Source: Abyssibius sp040880065
GTDB lineage: Bacteria > Pseudomonadota > Alphaproteobacteria > Rhodobacterales > Rhodobacteraceae
Length of the DNA: 42,254 nt
NCBI GenBank assembly: GCA_040880065.1
Contig: JBBDJE010000014.1
Span: 1-42,254, forward strand
Direction of reading: 5' to 3'
Part shown: positions 24,365-33,664 of the stretch, piece after piece
Position numbering within the stretch: position 1 is the first letter of the stretch
Layout: each line of letters begins with the position of its first letter
The notes under the pieces: model-generated
Database searches by the model: none
Told to the model about the DNA's origin: nothing
What the model saw: only the letters and a program-made list of their open reading frames with translations
Position numbers and translations under genes: made by a program

Positions 24365-26011
24365 ATGATGAAAGACATTGACCACACCACACCTCATAGC
24401 GCCGCAGAAATGTATGCCGACGAATATCGCGCCGGCAAGCTGAGCCGCCGTGATTTTCTCACCCATGCCAGCGCGCTTGGCGTCGCATCCACCGTTGCCT
24501 ATGGCATGATTGGACTCGACAGCCCCGTTCACGCTGCTGGACACGCCCAGGCGGGCGGCATGGTGCGCGTGAGCATGGAAACCAAAGGGCTGAAAGATCC
24601 GCGCACCTTTGACTGGTCGGAGCTTGCGAATTTCGCGCGTGGCTGGCTGGAATATCTGGTTGAATACAACAATGACGGCACGTTCCGCGGCATGTTGCTT
24701 GAAAGCTGGGACGTGAATGACGACGCTACCCAATACACGCTCAATGTGCGCCAAGGCGTGACATGGAGCAATGGCGACCCGTTCACCGCAGCCGATGTTG
24801 CCAATAATATCACCCGCTGGTGCGAAGTGGATGTTGAAGGCAACTCGATGGCCTCGCGCATGACCGCGCTGATCGACCCCGAAACAAACATGGCGCGCGA
24901 CGGCGCGATTGTTGTGCTCGACGATCATACCGTGCAGTTGAACCTCAACGCGCCCGACATCACCATTGTTCCGGGCATGGCCGACTATCCGGCTGCCGTG
25001 GTGCATGCCAGCTACAATGGCGGCGACCCGAGCGTAAACCCCATTGGCACCGGCCCCTATATGCCGGAAAGCAACGAGGTTGGCGTCAAGCAGGTTCTGG
25101 TCAAGGCTGATCGGCCGTGGTGGGGCACCGACGTTTATGGCGGCCCGTATCTTGACCGGATCGAGTTTATCGACCTTGGCACCGACCCGTCCGCGCTGGT
25201 TGCTTCGGCTGAATCCGAGGAGATCGACATTACCTATCGCACCGATGGTGATTTTGTTGATGTGTTCGACGGGCTTGGCTGGGTGAAAACCGAGGCTATT
25301 ACCTCGGCCACGCTGGCTGTGCGCTTTAACCAGCTCAACGCGCCTTATGACAATGTGGCCGTGCGCACCGCCTTGCAAAAGGCCGTAGACAACGCGGTTG
25401 TGCTTGAGCTTGGCTATGCCGGGCTTGGCTCGGCGGCCGAAAACCACCATGTCTGCCCGATCCACCCCGAATATGCCGAATTGCCACCGATCACCTTTGA
25501 TCCGGCAGCGGCCAAGGCGGAAATCGAAGCTGCGGGCCATGCCGATACCGAGTTTGAATTGATCTCGATCGACGATGCTTGGCAATCGGGTTCGTGCGAT
25601 GCTGTTGCCGCCCAAATTCGTGATGCGGGCATCAATATCAAGCGCACCATCCTGCCCGGTTCGACCTTCTGGAATGACTGGACGAAGTTCCCGTTTTCGG
25701 CAACCGAATGGAATATGCGCCCGCTTGGTGTGCAAATCCTGGCATTGGCCTATAAATCCGGCGCATCCTGGAACGAGGCTGCCTATTCAAGCGCGGAGTT
25801 TGACAGCCTGCTTGACGAGGCTATGGCGATTGCCGATGCCGACAAGCGCCGCGAAGTCATGGCGAAAATCCAGAAGTTGCTGCAAGATGACGGTGTGCTG
25901 ATCCAGCCTTACTGGCGCTCGATCTACCGCCACGCACGCCCCGGCGTGATGGACGCACCCATTCATGCAACATTCGAGATGCATCACTACAAGTGGTGGC
26001 TCGAAAGCTGA
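24365..26011 (+). CDS. ABC transporter substrate-binding protein, family 5
   Basis: Periplasmic ligand-binding protein of the peptide/opine/nickel (SBP_bac_5) class, 548 residues. The N-terminus has a twin-arginine signal, SRRDFL at 27-32, then a hydrophobic core and HAAGHA as probable cleavage region; the long n-region is typical for this lineage. Family features include the NDGTFRGMLLESW, YTLNVRQGVTWSNGDPFTAADV, NPIGTGPYM and RTALQKAVD regions. The ATG at 24365 (or 24368) follows GGGAGACG. It begins the importer operon. The ligand cannot be read from the sequence; a peptide or sugar-like solute is possible. Confidence 0.93.
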   Translation: MMKDIDHTTPHSAAEMYADEYRAGKLSRRDFLTHASALGVASTVAYGMIGLDSPVHAAGHAQAGGMVRVSMETKGLKDPRTFDWSELANFARGWLEYLVEYNNDGTFRGMLLESWDVNDDATQYTLNVRQGVTWSNGDPFTAADVANNITRWCEVDVEGNSMASRMTALIDPETNMARDGAIVVLDDHTVQLNLNAPDITIVPGMADYPAAVVHASYNGGDPSVNPIGTGPYMPESNEVGVKQVLVKADRPWWGTDVYGGPYLDRIEFIDLGTDPSALVASAESEEIDITYRTDGDFVDVFDGLGWVKTEAITSATLAVRFNQLNAPYDNVAVRTALQKAVDNAVVLELGYAGLGSAAENHHVCPIHPEYAELPPITFDPAAAKAEIEAAGHADTEFELISIDDAWQSGSCDAVAAQIRDAGINIKRTILPGSTFWNDWTKFPFSATEWNMRPLGVQILALAYKSGASWNEAAYSSAEFDSLLDEAMAIADADKRREVMAKIQKLLQDDGVLIQPYWRSIYRHARPGVMDAPIHATFEMHHYKWWLES

Positions 26012-26020
26012 TAGACTGGG

Positions 26021-26048
26021 AAAGGGCTGCAGAAATGCAGCCCTTTTT
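26021..26048 (+). terminator. Strong hairpin with T-run after the binding-protein gene
   Basis: AAAGGGCTGCA (26021-26031), loop GAAA, TGCAGCCCTTT (26036-26046), then two more Ts. It lies inside the operon, between binding protein and first permease, and is likely to reduce permease transcripts relative to the binding protein or to protect its mRNA 3' end. Confidence 0.85.
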
Positions 26049-26124
26049 CACCTAGTGACATTAACAATAATTGCGCATCGGGTGCGCAGATGCTGACGCT
26101 GCTGCACCCCGGAAAGGATCCTGG

Positions 26125-27171
26125 ATGCTGCTATTTTTGCTAAGGCGGGTCGCAACGATGATTTTGACGGCGATTTGCCTGACATTCATCGTGTTTTTTC
26201 TGACCAACCTCGCCCCCAATCTTGAAAAGCTTGCCAAATCCGAAGGCAATGCACGCATGTCTGATGCGCAGGTCGAAAGCTGGCTGGACAAGCGCGGTTT
26301 CAACCAGCCTTTGGTCATCCGTTATGGCCAATGGCTAGGGGTGGCACCGGGGTGGATAACAACAGCCGAAGGCGGTGCTGTCACCGGGCGCTGTATTGCG
26401 CTTGGGCAAGACCCTGCCGAAGCACCGCGCTTTTGCGGCGTTTTGCAGGGCGACTGGGGGTTCTCTTCAGTCTTTAAGGATGATGTCAGCACAATCATAA
26501 GCAAGCGTCTTGGCCTGACGGGCATTTTAATGTTCTGGGTCATGGTGCTTATGGTGCCTAGCGCCCTGCTTTTGGGCGTGCTCGCCGGAATGCGCGAAGG
26601 CTCGCGCACCGACCGCACACTTTCCACCTTTTCCATCGCCACAACAGCCACGCCCGAATATGTGTCGGGGGTGATATTTGTGGTGGTTTTCGCCTCATCT
26701 GCTGTGGGCCTGAAATGGTTCAAGGGCACGGCCACCAGCGCCATGGATGGCGTGACATTTGAAAACTTCTTCCTTCCGGTGCTGACCATCGCGCTTTACG
26801 GCATGGGCTATATCGCCCGTATGACCCGCGCCAGCATGACCGAGGTGATGACCAGCCAATACATCCGCACGGCGCGGCTTAAAGGCGTGAGCTTTCGCAA
26901 CATCGTCATGAAACATGCGCTTCGCAATGCGCTGATTGCGCCTTTCACGGTGATCATGCTGCAATTTCCGTGGCTGCTGAACGGTGTGGTAATTGTCGAA
27001 ACCCTGTTTAACTACAAGGGCTTTGGCTGGACGCTGGTGCAGGCGGCAGGCAATAACGATATTGAAACCCTGCTCGGCTGTTCGGTTGTTGCGGTGTTCG
27101 TGGTGCTGGTCACGCAGTTGATATCCGATATCGGCTATGTGTTCCTTAACCCACGCATACGAATTTCATAG
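26125..27171 (+). CDS. ABC transporter permease (DppB/OppB type)
   Basis: Inner-membrane permease of 348 residues with about six helices. The start at 26125 follows GGAAAGGATCCTGG; an upstream in-frame start at 26071 gives a charged extension unlike the family. The N-terminus MLLFLLRRVATMILTAICLTFIVFFL is the typical first helix. The ATPase-contact EAA region is YIRTARLKGVSFRNIVMKHALRNALI. It is followed after nine bases by the partner permease. Confidence 0.93.
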   Translation: MLLFLLRRVATMILTAICLTFIVFFLTNLAPNLEKLAKSEGNARMSDAQVESWLDKRGFNQPLVIRYGQWLGVAPGWITTAEGGAVTGRCIALGQDPAEAPRFCGVLQGDWGFSSVFKDDVSTIISKRLGLTGILMFWVMVLMVPSALLLGVLAGMREGSRTDRTLSTFSIATTATPEYVSGVIFVVVFASSAVGLKWFKGTATSAMDGVTFENFFLPVLTIALYGMGYIARMTRASMTEVMTSQYIRTARLKGVSFRNIVMKHALRNALIAPFTVIMLQFPWLLNGVVIVETLFNYKGFGWTLVQAAGNNDIETLLGCSVVAVFVVLVTQLISDIGYVFLNPRIRIS

Positions 27172-27180
27172 GAGACCACC

Positions 27181-28329
27181 ATGGAAGATCTGTCCTGGGG
27201 TGGAATCCTCGCTGGAATGTTCGTGCAGTTTTGGCCAGTTTGGCTGGCGATGGTGGTGATCTTCACGTTTTCCATCATCTACAAACGCAACCTTGGCCTT
27301 TACGGAAAACTGTTTGACAGCCCGATTGGCATGGTCGGCTTGGGCCTTGTGCTGTTTTGGACTTTAACCGCATTCATGGCCGACATCATCATCACCCATG
27401 ACCCGCTGTCGCTTGGCAGCGGCATGAAAAACAAACCCCCCGGCACGGCCATGCGCGATGGTGGCCACTATCTGCTGGGCGGCGACAGCCTTTCGCGCGA
27501 TGTGTTTTCCCGCATGGTGATGGGCGCGCGCGATGTGCTGAAAATCGCACCGGCGGCCACGTTGTTTGCCTATATGGTCGGCATTACGCTTGGCCTGCCT
27601 GCGGGCTATCGCGGCGGGCGGCTCGATACGGGCTTGTCCTTCCTTGCCAACCTTGTGCTGGCCTTTCCGGTTATCCTGCTCTTTTACCTGCTGGTTACGC
27701 CCGAAATCGTTGAAACCGGCATTCCGATGTATCTTGCCGCCGTGCTGTTCCTGTTCCCCATCCTGTTCATGGTGATCCTGATCAACAGCAAATTTTACAC
27801 ACAAGCTGCCAAACGAAACCTGTATGTAGCCATTATACTGGTCATCGGGTTTTGGGTTTATGCCGGCCTTGCCTTCAACGCCGACCCGCTGGGCATTGTG
27901 CGCATGGAGCCGAATATCCTCATTGTGTTCGTATCGGTGGTGTTTGTGAACGCGCCGACGGTGTTTCGTGTGGTGCGCGGTCTGGTGCTCGATATCAAGA
28001 CCCGCGACTATGTGGCCGCCGGACAAACCCGCGGTGAGGGGCAATGGTATATCATGCTGTGGGAAATTCTGCCCAATGCCCGTGGCCCGCTGATTGTCGA
28101 TTTCAGCCTTCGCATCGGCTATACGACCATTTTGCTCGGCACGCTGGGCTTCTTTGGGCTTGGCGTTTCGCCCGAAAGCCCCGACTGGGGTTCAACCATC
28201 AACCAAGGCCGCCAGTTGATGTCGATCTATCCGCATGCAGCCCTTGCCCCCGCCCTTGCCCTTATGAGCCTGGTTTTGGGCCTGAACCTGCTGGCTGATG
28301 GCCTGCGCGAACAAAGCCTTAAGGATTGA
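27181..28329 (+). CDS. ABC transporter permease (DppC/OppC type), enlarged
   Basis: Second inner-membrane permease, 382 residues, longer than the usual 280-310. Conserved parts are YLLGGDSLSRDVFSRMVMGAR (98-118), the GYRGGRLD segment and the EAA loop DYVAAGQTRGEGQWYIMLWEILPN (about 276-299). An additional hydrophobic segment lies at the N-terminus (about 18-34) before the usual first helix. A further stretch of two helices (about 182-235) is inserted between helices that are normally adjacent. The ATG follows GGAGACCACC. It ends three bases before the ATPase gene. Confidence 0.92.
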   Translation: MEDLSWGGILAGMFVQFWPVWLAMVVIFTFSIIYKRNLGLYGKLFDSPIGMVGLGLVLFWTLTAFMADIIITHDPLSLGSGMKNKPPGTAMRDGGHYLLGGDSLSRDVFSRMVMGARDVLKIAPAATLFAYMVGITLGLPAGYRGGRLDTGLSFLANLVLAFPVILLFYLLVTPEIVETGIPMYLAAVLFLFPILFMVILINSKFYTQAAKRNLYVAIILVIGFWVYAGLAFNADPLGIVRMEPNILIVFVSVVFVNAPTVFRVVRGLVLDIKTRDYVAAGQTRGEGQWYIMLWEILPNARGPLIVDFSLRIGYTTILLGTLGFFGLGVSPESPDWGSTINQGRQLMSIYPHAALAPALALMSLVLGLNLLADGLREQSLKD

Positions 28330-28332
28330 ACC

Positions 28333-30426
28333 ATGGTTAAAGAAAAATATGACGGGCCGATTCTTGAAATCGAAAATCTCTCGATCAGCTTTTTCACGCG
28401 GGCGGGTGAAATTCCGGCGGTGATGGATTTTTCCTGCACCGTTATGCCGGGCGAGGCGATGGGGCTGGTCGGTGAATCCGGTTGCGGCAAGTCGACCGTG
28501 GCGCTCGGGGTCATGCAAGACCTTGGTGTCAACGGTCGCGTTGTCGGCGGCACGATCAAGTTCAAAGGCCGCGACCTTGCCAGCATGAGCCCGGCAGAGC
28601 TGCGCCATATCCGTGGCAATGAAATTGCCATGATTTACCAAGAGCCTATGGCAAGCCTGAACCCCGCCATGAAAGTAGGCAAACAGCTTATGGAAGTGCC
28701 AATGCTGCATGCCGGCGCCAACAAAGCCGAGGCGCGGCGGTTGGCCTTTGAGGTGGTTGAGGCCGTGCGCCTGCCCGATGCCGAGCGGATATTGAACAGC
28801 TACCCGCACCAGCTTTCGGGTGGGCAGCAACAGCGCATTGTGATCGCCATGGCGCTGATGGCCGAGCCGGCCTTGCTGATACTGGACGAGCCGACAACTG
28901 CGCTCGACGTAACGGTTGAAGCGGGCATCGTCGATCTGGTCAAGGATCTGGGCGAGAAATACGGCACATCCATGCTGTTCATCAGCCACAATCTGGGGCT
29001 GGTGCTGGAAACCTGCGACAGGTTATGCGTGATGTATTCGGGCGAAGCGGTTGAAACCGGCTCGATCGAGACCGTGTTTGATTCAATGCGCCACCCCTAT
29101 ACGCAGGCGCTGTTTCGCTCCATTCCTCTGCCGGGGGCCGATAAGAACGCCGCACCTTTGGTGGCCATTCCCGGCAACTTCCCGCTGCCACACGAGCGCC
29201 CCAAAGGCTGCAATTTTGGCCCGCGCTGCGACTATTTCACCGATGGTGTGTGCAATAAACGCGATGTTCCGATGGACGAGTTGCAGGGCAAAGCCTTTGA
29301 CCGCCACGAAACCCGCTGCTTGCGCCACAAGGAAATTGACTGGAACGCCAAGCGGCCTGCCAAAATCGAGCAGGAATCTGCCCCGCCGGGCGAGATAATT
29401 CTGCGCGTTGAAAACCTGCGGAAATACTACGAAGTGGCCGCAAATGCCATTTTTGGCGGTGGCGAGAAGCGCGTTGTCAAAGCCAATGAAGATTTGAGCT
29501 TTGTTGCGCGCGAAGCCGAAACGTTGGCCATTGTGGGTGAATCCGGCTGTGGCAAGTCGACCATGGCCAAAATTCTGCTCGGGCTTGAAACCGTCACCGA
29601 TGGTTCGGTCAACCTTTCGGGCAATGATATCGGCTCAACCCCCATTCAAAACCGTAAAACCCGCACGATTGCCGATTTGCAAATGGTGTTTCAAAACCCG
29701 TTTGATACGCTCAACCCCAGCCACACGATCGGTTCGCAAATCATGCGCGTGCTGGAAAAATTCGACATAGGCAACAGCCAGGCCGAGCGGCGCGAGCGGA
29801 TGCTTGAACTGCTCGACCTTGTTAAACTGCCGCGCGAATTTGCCACCCGCCTGCCCCGACAGCTTTCGGGCGGGCAAAAGCAACGCATCGGCATTGCGCG
29901 GGCTTTTGCAGGGTCGCCCAAGGTTGTGGTCGCCGATGAGCCTGTGAGCGCGCTTGATGTATCTGTGCAGGCTGCGGTGACCGATTTGCTCATGGATATT
30001 CAGCGCAAGGCCCGCACCACGCTGATTTTCATCAGCCACGATCTGTCGATCGTGCGCTATTTGGCCGACCGTGTGATGGTTATGTATCTTGGCCATGTGG
30101 TCGAAATGGGCACCACCGATCAGGTGTTCTCGCCACCCTACCACCCTTATACCGAGGCGCTGCTCTCGGCCGTGCCAATTGCCGATACACGCGTGAAGAA
30201 AAAGCGGATTGTGCTGGAAGGTGACATTCCCTCTGCGCTGAACCCGCCATCCGGCTGCCCCTTCCAAACCCGTTGCGCGCGCAAATCTTCGGTGCCGGGA
30301 AACCTGTGTGAAACAACCTTGCCGCCCATGCGCGACCTTGCGTCGGGCCATCAGGTAAAGTGCCATCTGGATCAGGAAATTCTTGACGCGATGGAGCCTG
30401 TGATTACAATCGAAGCCACGAATTGA
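28333..30426 (+). CDS. Fused double ATPase of a peptide-type ABC importer
   Basis: A single 697-residue chain with two nucleotide-binding domains, equal to DppD plus DppF. Domain 1: Walker A GESGCGKS at 47-54, signature LSGGQQQR and Walker B LLILDEPTTALD. Domain 2 (from about 355): Walker A GESGCGKS, LSGGQKQR and VVVADEPVSALD. Each half ends in the oligopeptide-type C-terminal region with a CNFGPRCDYF or CPFQTRC cysteine pattern. The fusion makes the nucleotide-binding heterodimer in one polypeptide. It is the last gene of the operon, with a terminator 28 bases after the stop. Confidence 0.95.
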   Translation: MVKEKYDGPILEIENLSISFFTRAGEIPAVMDFSCTVMPGEAMGLVGESGCGKSTVALGVMQDLGVNGRVVGGTIKFKGRDLASMSPAELRHIRGNEIAMIYQEPMASLNPAMKVGKQLMEVPMLHAGANKAEARRLAFEVVEAVRLPDAERILNSYPHQLSGGQQQRIVIAMALMAEPALLILDEPTTALDVTVEAGIVDLVKDLGEKYGTSMLFISHNLGLVLETCDRLCVMYSGEAVETGSIETVFDSMRHPYTQALFRSIPLPGADKNAAPLVAIPGNFPLPHERPKGCNFGPRCDYFTDGVCNKRDVPMDELQGKAFDRHETRCLRHKEIDWNAKRPAKIEQESAPPGEIILRVENLRKYYEVAANAIFGGGEKRVVKANEDLSFVAREAETLAIVGESGCGKSTMAKILLGLETVTDGSVNLSGNDIGSTPIQNRKTRTIADLQMVFQNPFDTLNPSHTIGSQIMRVLEKFDIGNSQAERRERMLELLDLVKLPREFATRLPRQLSGGQKQRIGIARAFAGSPKVVVADEPVSALDVSVQAAVTDLLMDIQRKARTTLIFISHDLSIVRYLADRVMVMYLGHVVEMGTTDQVFSPPYHPYTEALLSAVPIADTRVKKKRIVLEGDIPSALNPPSGCPFQTRCARKSSVPGNLCETTLPPMRDLASGHQVKCHLDQEILDAMEPVITIEATN

Positions 30427-30454
30427 TATCATTTGAAACGTGGATCAATGCTTG

Positions 30455-30486
30455 GCCAACGCCCATAAGGCGTTGGCTTTTTTTTT
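30455..30486 (+). terminator. Rho-independent terminator of the ABC importer operon
   Basis: GCCAACGCC (30455-30463), loop CATAA, GGCGTTGGC (30469-30477), then nine Ts. The stem is perfect over nine pairs. Confidence 0.95.
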
Positions 30487-30501
30487 GCTCAAAAAGTGCA
30501 T

Positions 30502-30942
30502 TCACGCCCGGCAGTAAGCACTTTGCATGACATAGTTTTTGCGCGGCCCCTGCACCTGCCAAACACTTGTCCAGCGGCGCGGCGCGCGAAAATCAAAGCG
30601 CACGTTGTAATAGTCATCGCCGCATAAATGGGCCGAATCAACCTCGCCGAACGGGGCAGAAAGCGCGATGAACGGGCGGCCATCGGCATAATCCACCCAT
30701 GCCTTGTGTGTTCCAAACCGCCAAATGTAACTTTGTGCCGCCTCAATGCGCTGGCCATCGGGCAGGCAAAGTTGGCCTGCGTCACGCTGCAACAAACCCC
30801 TGTCACTGGGTGTAAAACTGGCGGTGCCGACAAGGGTAACCACCTGCCCTGTCAGCCTGTCATCAACCTCGCGTTCCAGCCGCCATTGCCCGAGCAGCGT
30901 ATCGCGTAGCATTTCTGCTTGTGTTTGGCTTGAGACTTTCAT
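30502..30942 (-). CDS. DUF6314-like protein
   Basis: A 146-residue soluble protein. It fits what I recall of DUF6314 (lipocalin-like small proteins of Rhodobacteraceae): LLGQWRLEREVDDRLTG at the start, FGEVDSAHLCGDDYYNVRFDF in the middle and WQVQGPRKNYVMQSAYCR at the end. No function is known to me. It is divergent from purB with 52 bases between the chosen starts, and it converges on the ABC importer terminator. Confidence 0.65.
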   Translation of the reverse strand: MKVSSQTQAEMLRDTLLGQWRLEREVDDRLTGQVVTLVGTASFTPSDRGLLQRDAGQLCLPDGQRIEAAQSYIWRFGTHKAWVDYADGRPFIALSAPFGEVDSAHLCGDDYYNVRFDFRAPRRWTSVWQVQGPRKNYVMQSAYCRA

Positions 30943-30994
30943 GCGCGCAGTCTATCAGGGCGGCATCGTTTCACCAGCCCGCAAGGATATGCCC

Positions 30995-32302
30995 ATGATC
31001 CCCCGCTATTCGCGCCCCGACATGGTGGCCATCTGGTCGCCTGAAACCCGGTTTGGCATCTGGTACGAGATCGAGGCCCATGCCTGCGACGCGCAGGCCG
31101 CCCTTGGTGTTATCCCCAAAGACCATGCCGAGGCTGTGTGGTCGGCAAAAGGTGCGACATTTGATGTTGCGCGGATCGACGAGATCGAAGCCGTAACCAA
31201 GCATGACGTGATCGCCTTCCTGACCCATCTGGCCGAAATCATCGGGCCGGAAAAAGCACGCTTTGTGCATCAGGGCATGACCAGTTCCGATGTGCTGGAC
31301 ACGGCCTTCAACATCCAGCTTGTGCGCGCCGCCGATATTCTGCTCGCCGATCTGGATGCTTTGCTGGCCGCGCTGAAGCGCCGCGCGATAGAGCATAAAG
31401 ACACGCTGCGCATTGGCCGCAGCCATGGCATTCATGCCGAACCGACCACGATGGGCCTGACATTCGCGCGTTTTTACGCCGAAATGGACCGAAACCGCGC
31501 CCGCCTTGTGGCTGCGCGTGCCGAAATAGCCACAGGTGCCATTTCCGGCGCGGTTGGCACCTTCGCCAATATTGATCCGGCTGTGGAGGCGCATGTTTGC
31601 GCCAAGCTCGGCCTGACGCCCGAGCCGATCAGCACGCAGATCATTCCGCGCGACCGCCATGCCATGTTCTTTGCCACGCTCGCGGTTATTGGTAGCTCGA
31701 TCGAAAACATCGCCACCGAAATCCGCCATATGCAGCGCACCGAGGTGCTGGAGGCCGAGGAGTTTTTCAGCCCCGGCCAAAAGGGTAGCTCGGCCATGCC
31801 GCACAAGCGCAACCCCGTGCTAAGCGAAAACCTGACCGGGCTGGCGCGGCTGGTGCGCATGGCCGTGGTGCCCGCGCTGGAAAACGTGACCATGTGGCAT
31901 GAGCGCGATATCAGCCATTCCAGCGTGGAGCGCAATATCGGCCCCGACACCACCATAACGCTCGATTTTGCGCTGGCGCGGTTGACCGGGCTGGTCGATA
32001 AGCTGGTGATCTACCCGCAAAACATGCTCGACAATATGAACAAGTTCCGCGGTCTGGTGATGAGCCAGCGCGTGCTGCTGGCGCTGACCCAGGCCGGCGT
32101 TTCGCGCGAAGACAGCTACAAGCTGGTGCAGCGCAACGCCATGAAGGTGTGGGAGCAGGGCAAGGATTTCAAGGAAGAACTGCTGGCCGATGCCGATGTT
32201 CTGGCCGCGCTGAGCGCTGCGCAGATCGAAGAGAAATTCGACCTCGGCTATCATACCAAGCATGTCGATACGATTTTCGCGCGGGTATTTGGCGAAAGCT
32301 AG
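30995..32302 (+). CDS. purB: Adenylosuccinate lyase
   Basis: Acts twice in purine synthesis: SAICAR to AICAR and adenylosuccinate to AMP. The start at 30995 (MIPRYSRPDM, 435 residues) was chosen because AAGGA is seven bases upstream; the ATG six bases earlier is too close to it and the long upstream frame covers the DUF6314 gene. Hallmarks are TSSDVLDTA, RSHGIHAEPTTMG with the catalytic His, and the fumarase-family signature GSSAMPHKRNP. The next gene starts nine bases later. Confidence 0.96.
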   Translation: MIPRYSRPDMVAIWSPETRFGIWYEIEAHACDAQAALGVIPKDHAEAVWSAKGATFDVARIDEIEAVTKHDVIAFLTHLAEIIGPEKARFVHQGMTSSDVLDTAFNIQLVRAADILLADLDALLAALKRRAIEHKDTLRIGRSHGIHAEPTTMGLTFARFYAEMDRNRARLVAARAEIATGAISGAVGTFANIDPAVEAHVCAKLGLTPEPISTQIIPRDRHAMFFATLAVIGSSIENIATEIRHMQRTEVLEAEEFFSPGQKGSSAMPHKRNPVLSENLTGLARLVRMAVVPALENVTMWHERDISHSSVERNIGPDTTITLDFALARLTGLVDKLVIYPQNMLDNMNKFRGLVMSQRVLLALTQAGVSREDSYKLVQRNAMKVWEQGKDFKEELLADADVLAALSAAQIEEKFDLGYHTKHVDTIFARVFGES

Positions 32303-32311
32303 GGGGTAGCC

Positions 32312-33208
32312 ATGTCACGCGTCATGAAGCTGGCAATTGGTTCAATGCTTGTCAGCTTCGTTGTGCTGGGCCTTAAAATGCTGGCCTGGTGGGTCACGGG
32401 TTCGGTTGCGCTGCTTTCAGACGCGCTGGAAAGCACGGTGAATGTGGTGACAGCGCTGGCGGCATTGCTGGCCATTCGTGTGGCCGCCCTGCCCGCCGAT
32501 GCCAACCACCCCTATGGCCACCACAAGGCCGAGTTTTTCAGCGCCGTGCTGGAAGGTGTGATGATTATCATCGCGGCCCTGGTCATTCTGCGCGCTGCGT
32601 TTCTTGGCTTTCTTGCCCCTGCCCCGCTTGATGCACCGGCGCTTGGCCTTGTGTTTACCGGCATTGCAACGGTGCTGAATGGCGCTTGGTGCTGGGCACT
32701 GCTAACCCATGGCAGGCGGCTCAACTCGCCCGCGCTGGTGGCCGATGGCAAGCATTTGTTTGCCGATGTGCTCACCTCAATCGGCGTGGCGCTTGGCCTT
32801 GTGCTGGCACTGGCCACCGGCTGGTGGGTGCTCGACCCGCTTATGGCCAGCATCGTGGCGCTGGTGATCTTGTGGTCGGGCTCGAAGGTTGTGAAACAGT
32901 CGCTAAGCGGTTTGCTGGATGAAGCGGTGCCCGAGGCAACCCTGCAAACCATCCGTAGCACTATCGCCGCTCATGCCACAGGGGCGGTGCAGGCGCATGA
33001 CATTCGAACCCGCCATGCAGGCCAGCGTATCTTCATCGACTTCCACCTTGTTGTGCCGGGTGAAAGCACTGTGAACGCGGCGCATGAGGTTTGTGATGCC
33101 GTAGAAGCTGCGCTGATGGCGGCGGTGGAAAACGCGAATGTAACCATTCATGTCGAGCCGGAAGAAAAGGCGAAACAGGCGGGCAGCGTTACGGTGCTGC
33201 CGGAATGA
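32312..33208 (+). CDS. Cation diffusion facilitator (CDF) metal exporter
   Basis: Proton-coupled divalent metal (zinc, iron or similar) exporter of 298 residues with six membrane helices and a C-terminal cytosolic ferredoxin-like domain (about 205-290). Metal-site residues are visible in SDALESTVN (helix 2) and ADGKHLFADVLTS (helix 5), with HPYGHHKAEFF after helix 2. It resembles FieF/YiiP most, but the metal cannot be told from sequence. It probably shares the purB transcript, with a nine-base gap. Confidence 0.9.
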   Translation: MSRVMKLAIGSMLVSFVVLGLKMLAWWVTGSVALLSDALESTVNVVTALAALLAIRVAALPADANHPYGHHKAEFFSAVLEGVMIIIAALVILRAAFLGFLAPAPLDAPALGLVFTGIATVLNGAWCWALLTHGRRLNSPALVADGKHLFADVLTSIGVALGLVLALATGWWVLDPLMASIVALVILWSGSKVVKQSLSGLLDEAVPEATLQTIRSTIAAHATGAVQAHDIRTRHAGQRIFIDFHLVVPGESTVNAAHEVCDAVEAALMAAVENANVTIHVEPEEKAKQAGSVTVLPE

Positions 33209-33211
33209 ACA

Positions 33212-33234
33212 AGGCCGCCCTGCTGGGGCGGCCT
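33212..33234. terminator. GC-rich hairpin after the CDF gene
   Basis: AGGCCGCCC (33212-33220), loop TGCTG, GGGCGGCCT (33226-33234): nine perfect pairs four bases after the CDF stop. There is no T-run, so it may be a weak terminator or a 3' stabiliser between the converging CDF and zeta-subunit genes. Confidence 0.5.
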
Positions 33235-33273
33235 GTAAACCGGGGTGGCCAGTAACGTGATCGGCGAAAAACC

Positions 33274-33588
33274 TTAAAGCTCGTCCATCAACTGGCGTTT
33301 GGCTTCAACCATCAGTTCCGTCATTTTCGTGCGGATTGTGGTTTCGTCACTGGCGCCGCCCAAATCGCCCGAAACCTTGCGATAGACGTCTTCGTCGCCC
33401 GCCTCTTCAAAGTCGGCCTTTACCACTTCCATGGCATAGGCTTTGGCATCGGCTTCGGATTTTCCCAGCAACGCGGCAGCCCAAAGGCCCAGCAGCTTGT
33501 TGCGACGCGCTTCGACTTTAAACTGCATTTCAGCATCATGTGCGAATTTGTTTTCAAACGCGTTTTCGCGGTTATCAAAGGTTGTCAT
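33274..33588 (-). CDS. F1-ATPase inhibitor zeta-type subunit (DUF1476)
   Basis: A 104-residue alphaproteobacterial protein matching DUF1476, whose Paracoccus denitrificans member is the zeta subunit that blocks reverse ATP hydrolysis by the F1 motor. The N-terminal inhibitory segment MTTFDNRENAFENKFAHDAE and the four-helix body RRNKLLGLWAAALLGKSEAD... are clear. GAGGAG lies just before its ATG. A promoter candidate is listed separately. It is divergent from purC and not near the ATP synthase genes. Confidence 0.9.
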   Translation of the reverse strand: MTTFDNRENAFENKFAHDAEMQFKVEARRNKLLGLWAAALLGKSEADAKAYAMEVVKADFEEAGDEDVYRKVSGDLGGASDETTIRTKMTELMVEAKRQLMDEL

Positions 33589-33616
33589 CCGGTGCTCCTC
33601 AATTTCTGTTGCCTAT

Positions 33617-33645
33617 AGATAATCACCTGAGGGCGGGTGCGACAA
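33617..33645 (-). promoter_or_regulatory. Candidate promoter of the zeta-subunit gene
   Basis: On the reverse strand, TTGTCG (33645-33640), a 17-base spacer and TTATCT (33622-33617), 29 bases before the ATG at 33588. Confidence 0.5.
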
Positions 33646-33664
33646 GGGCTGCTTTTGCGAATCC

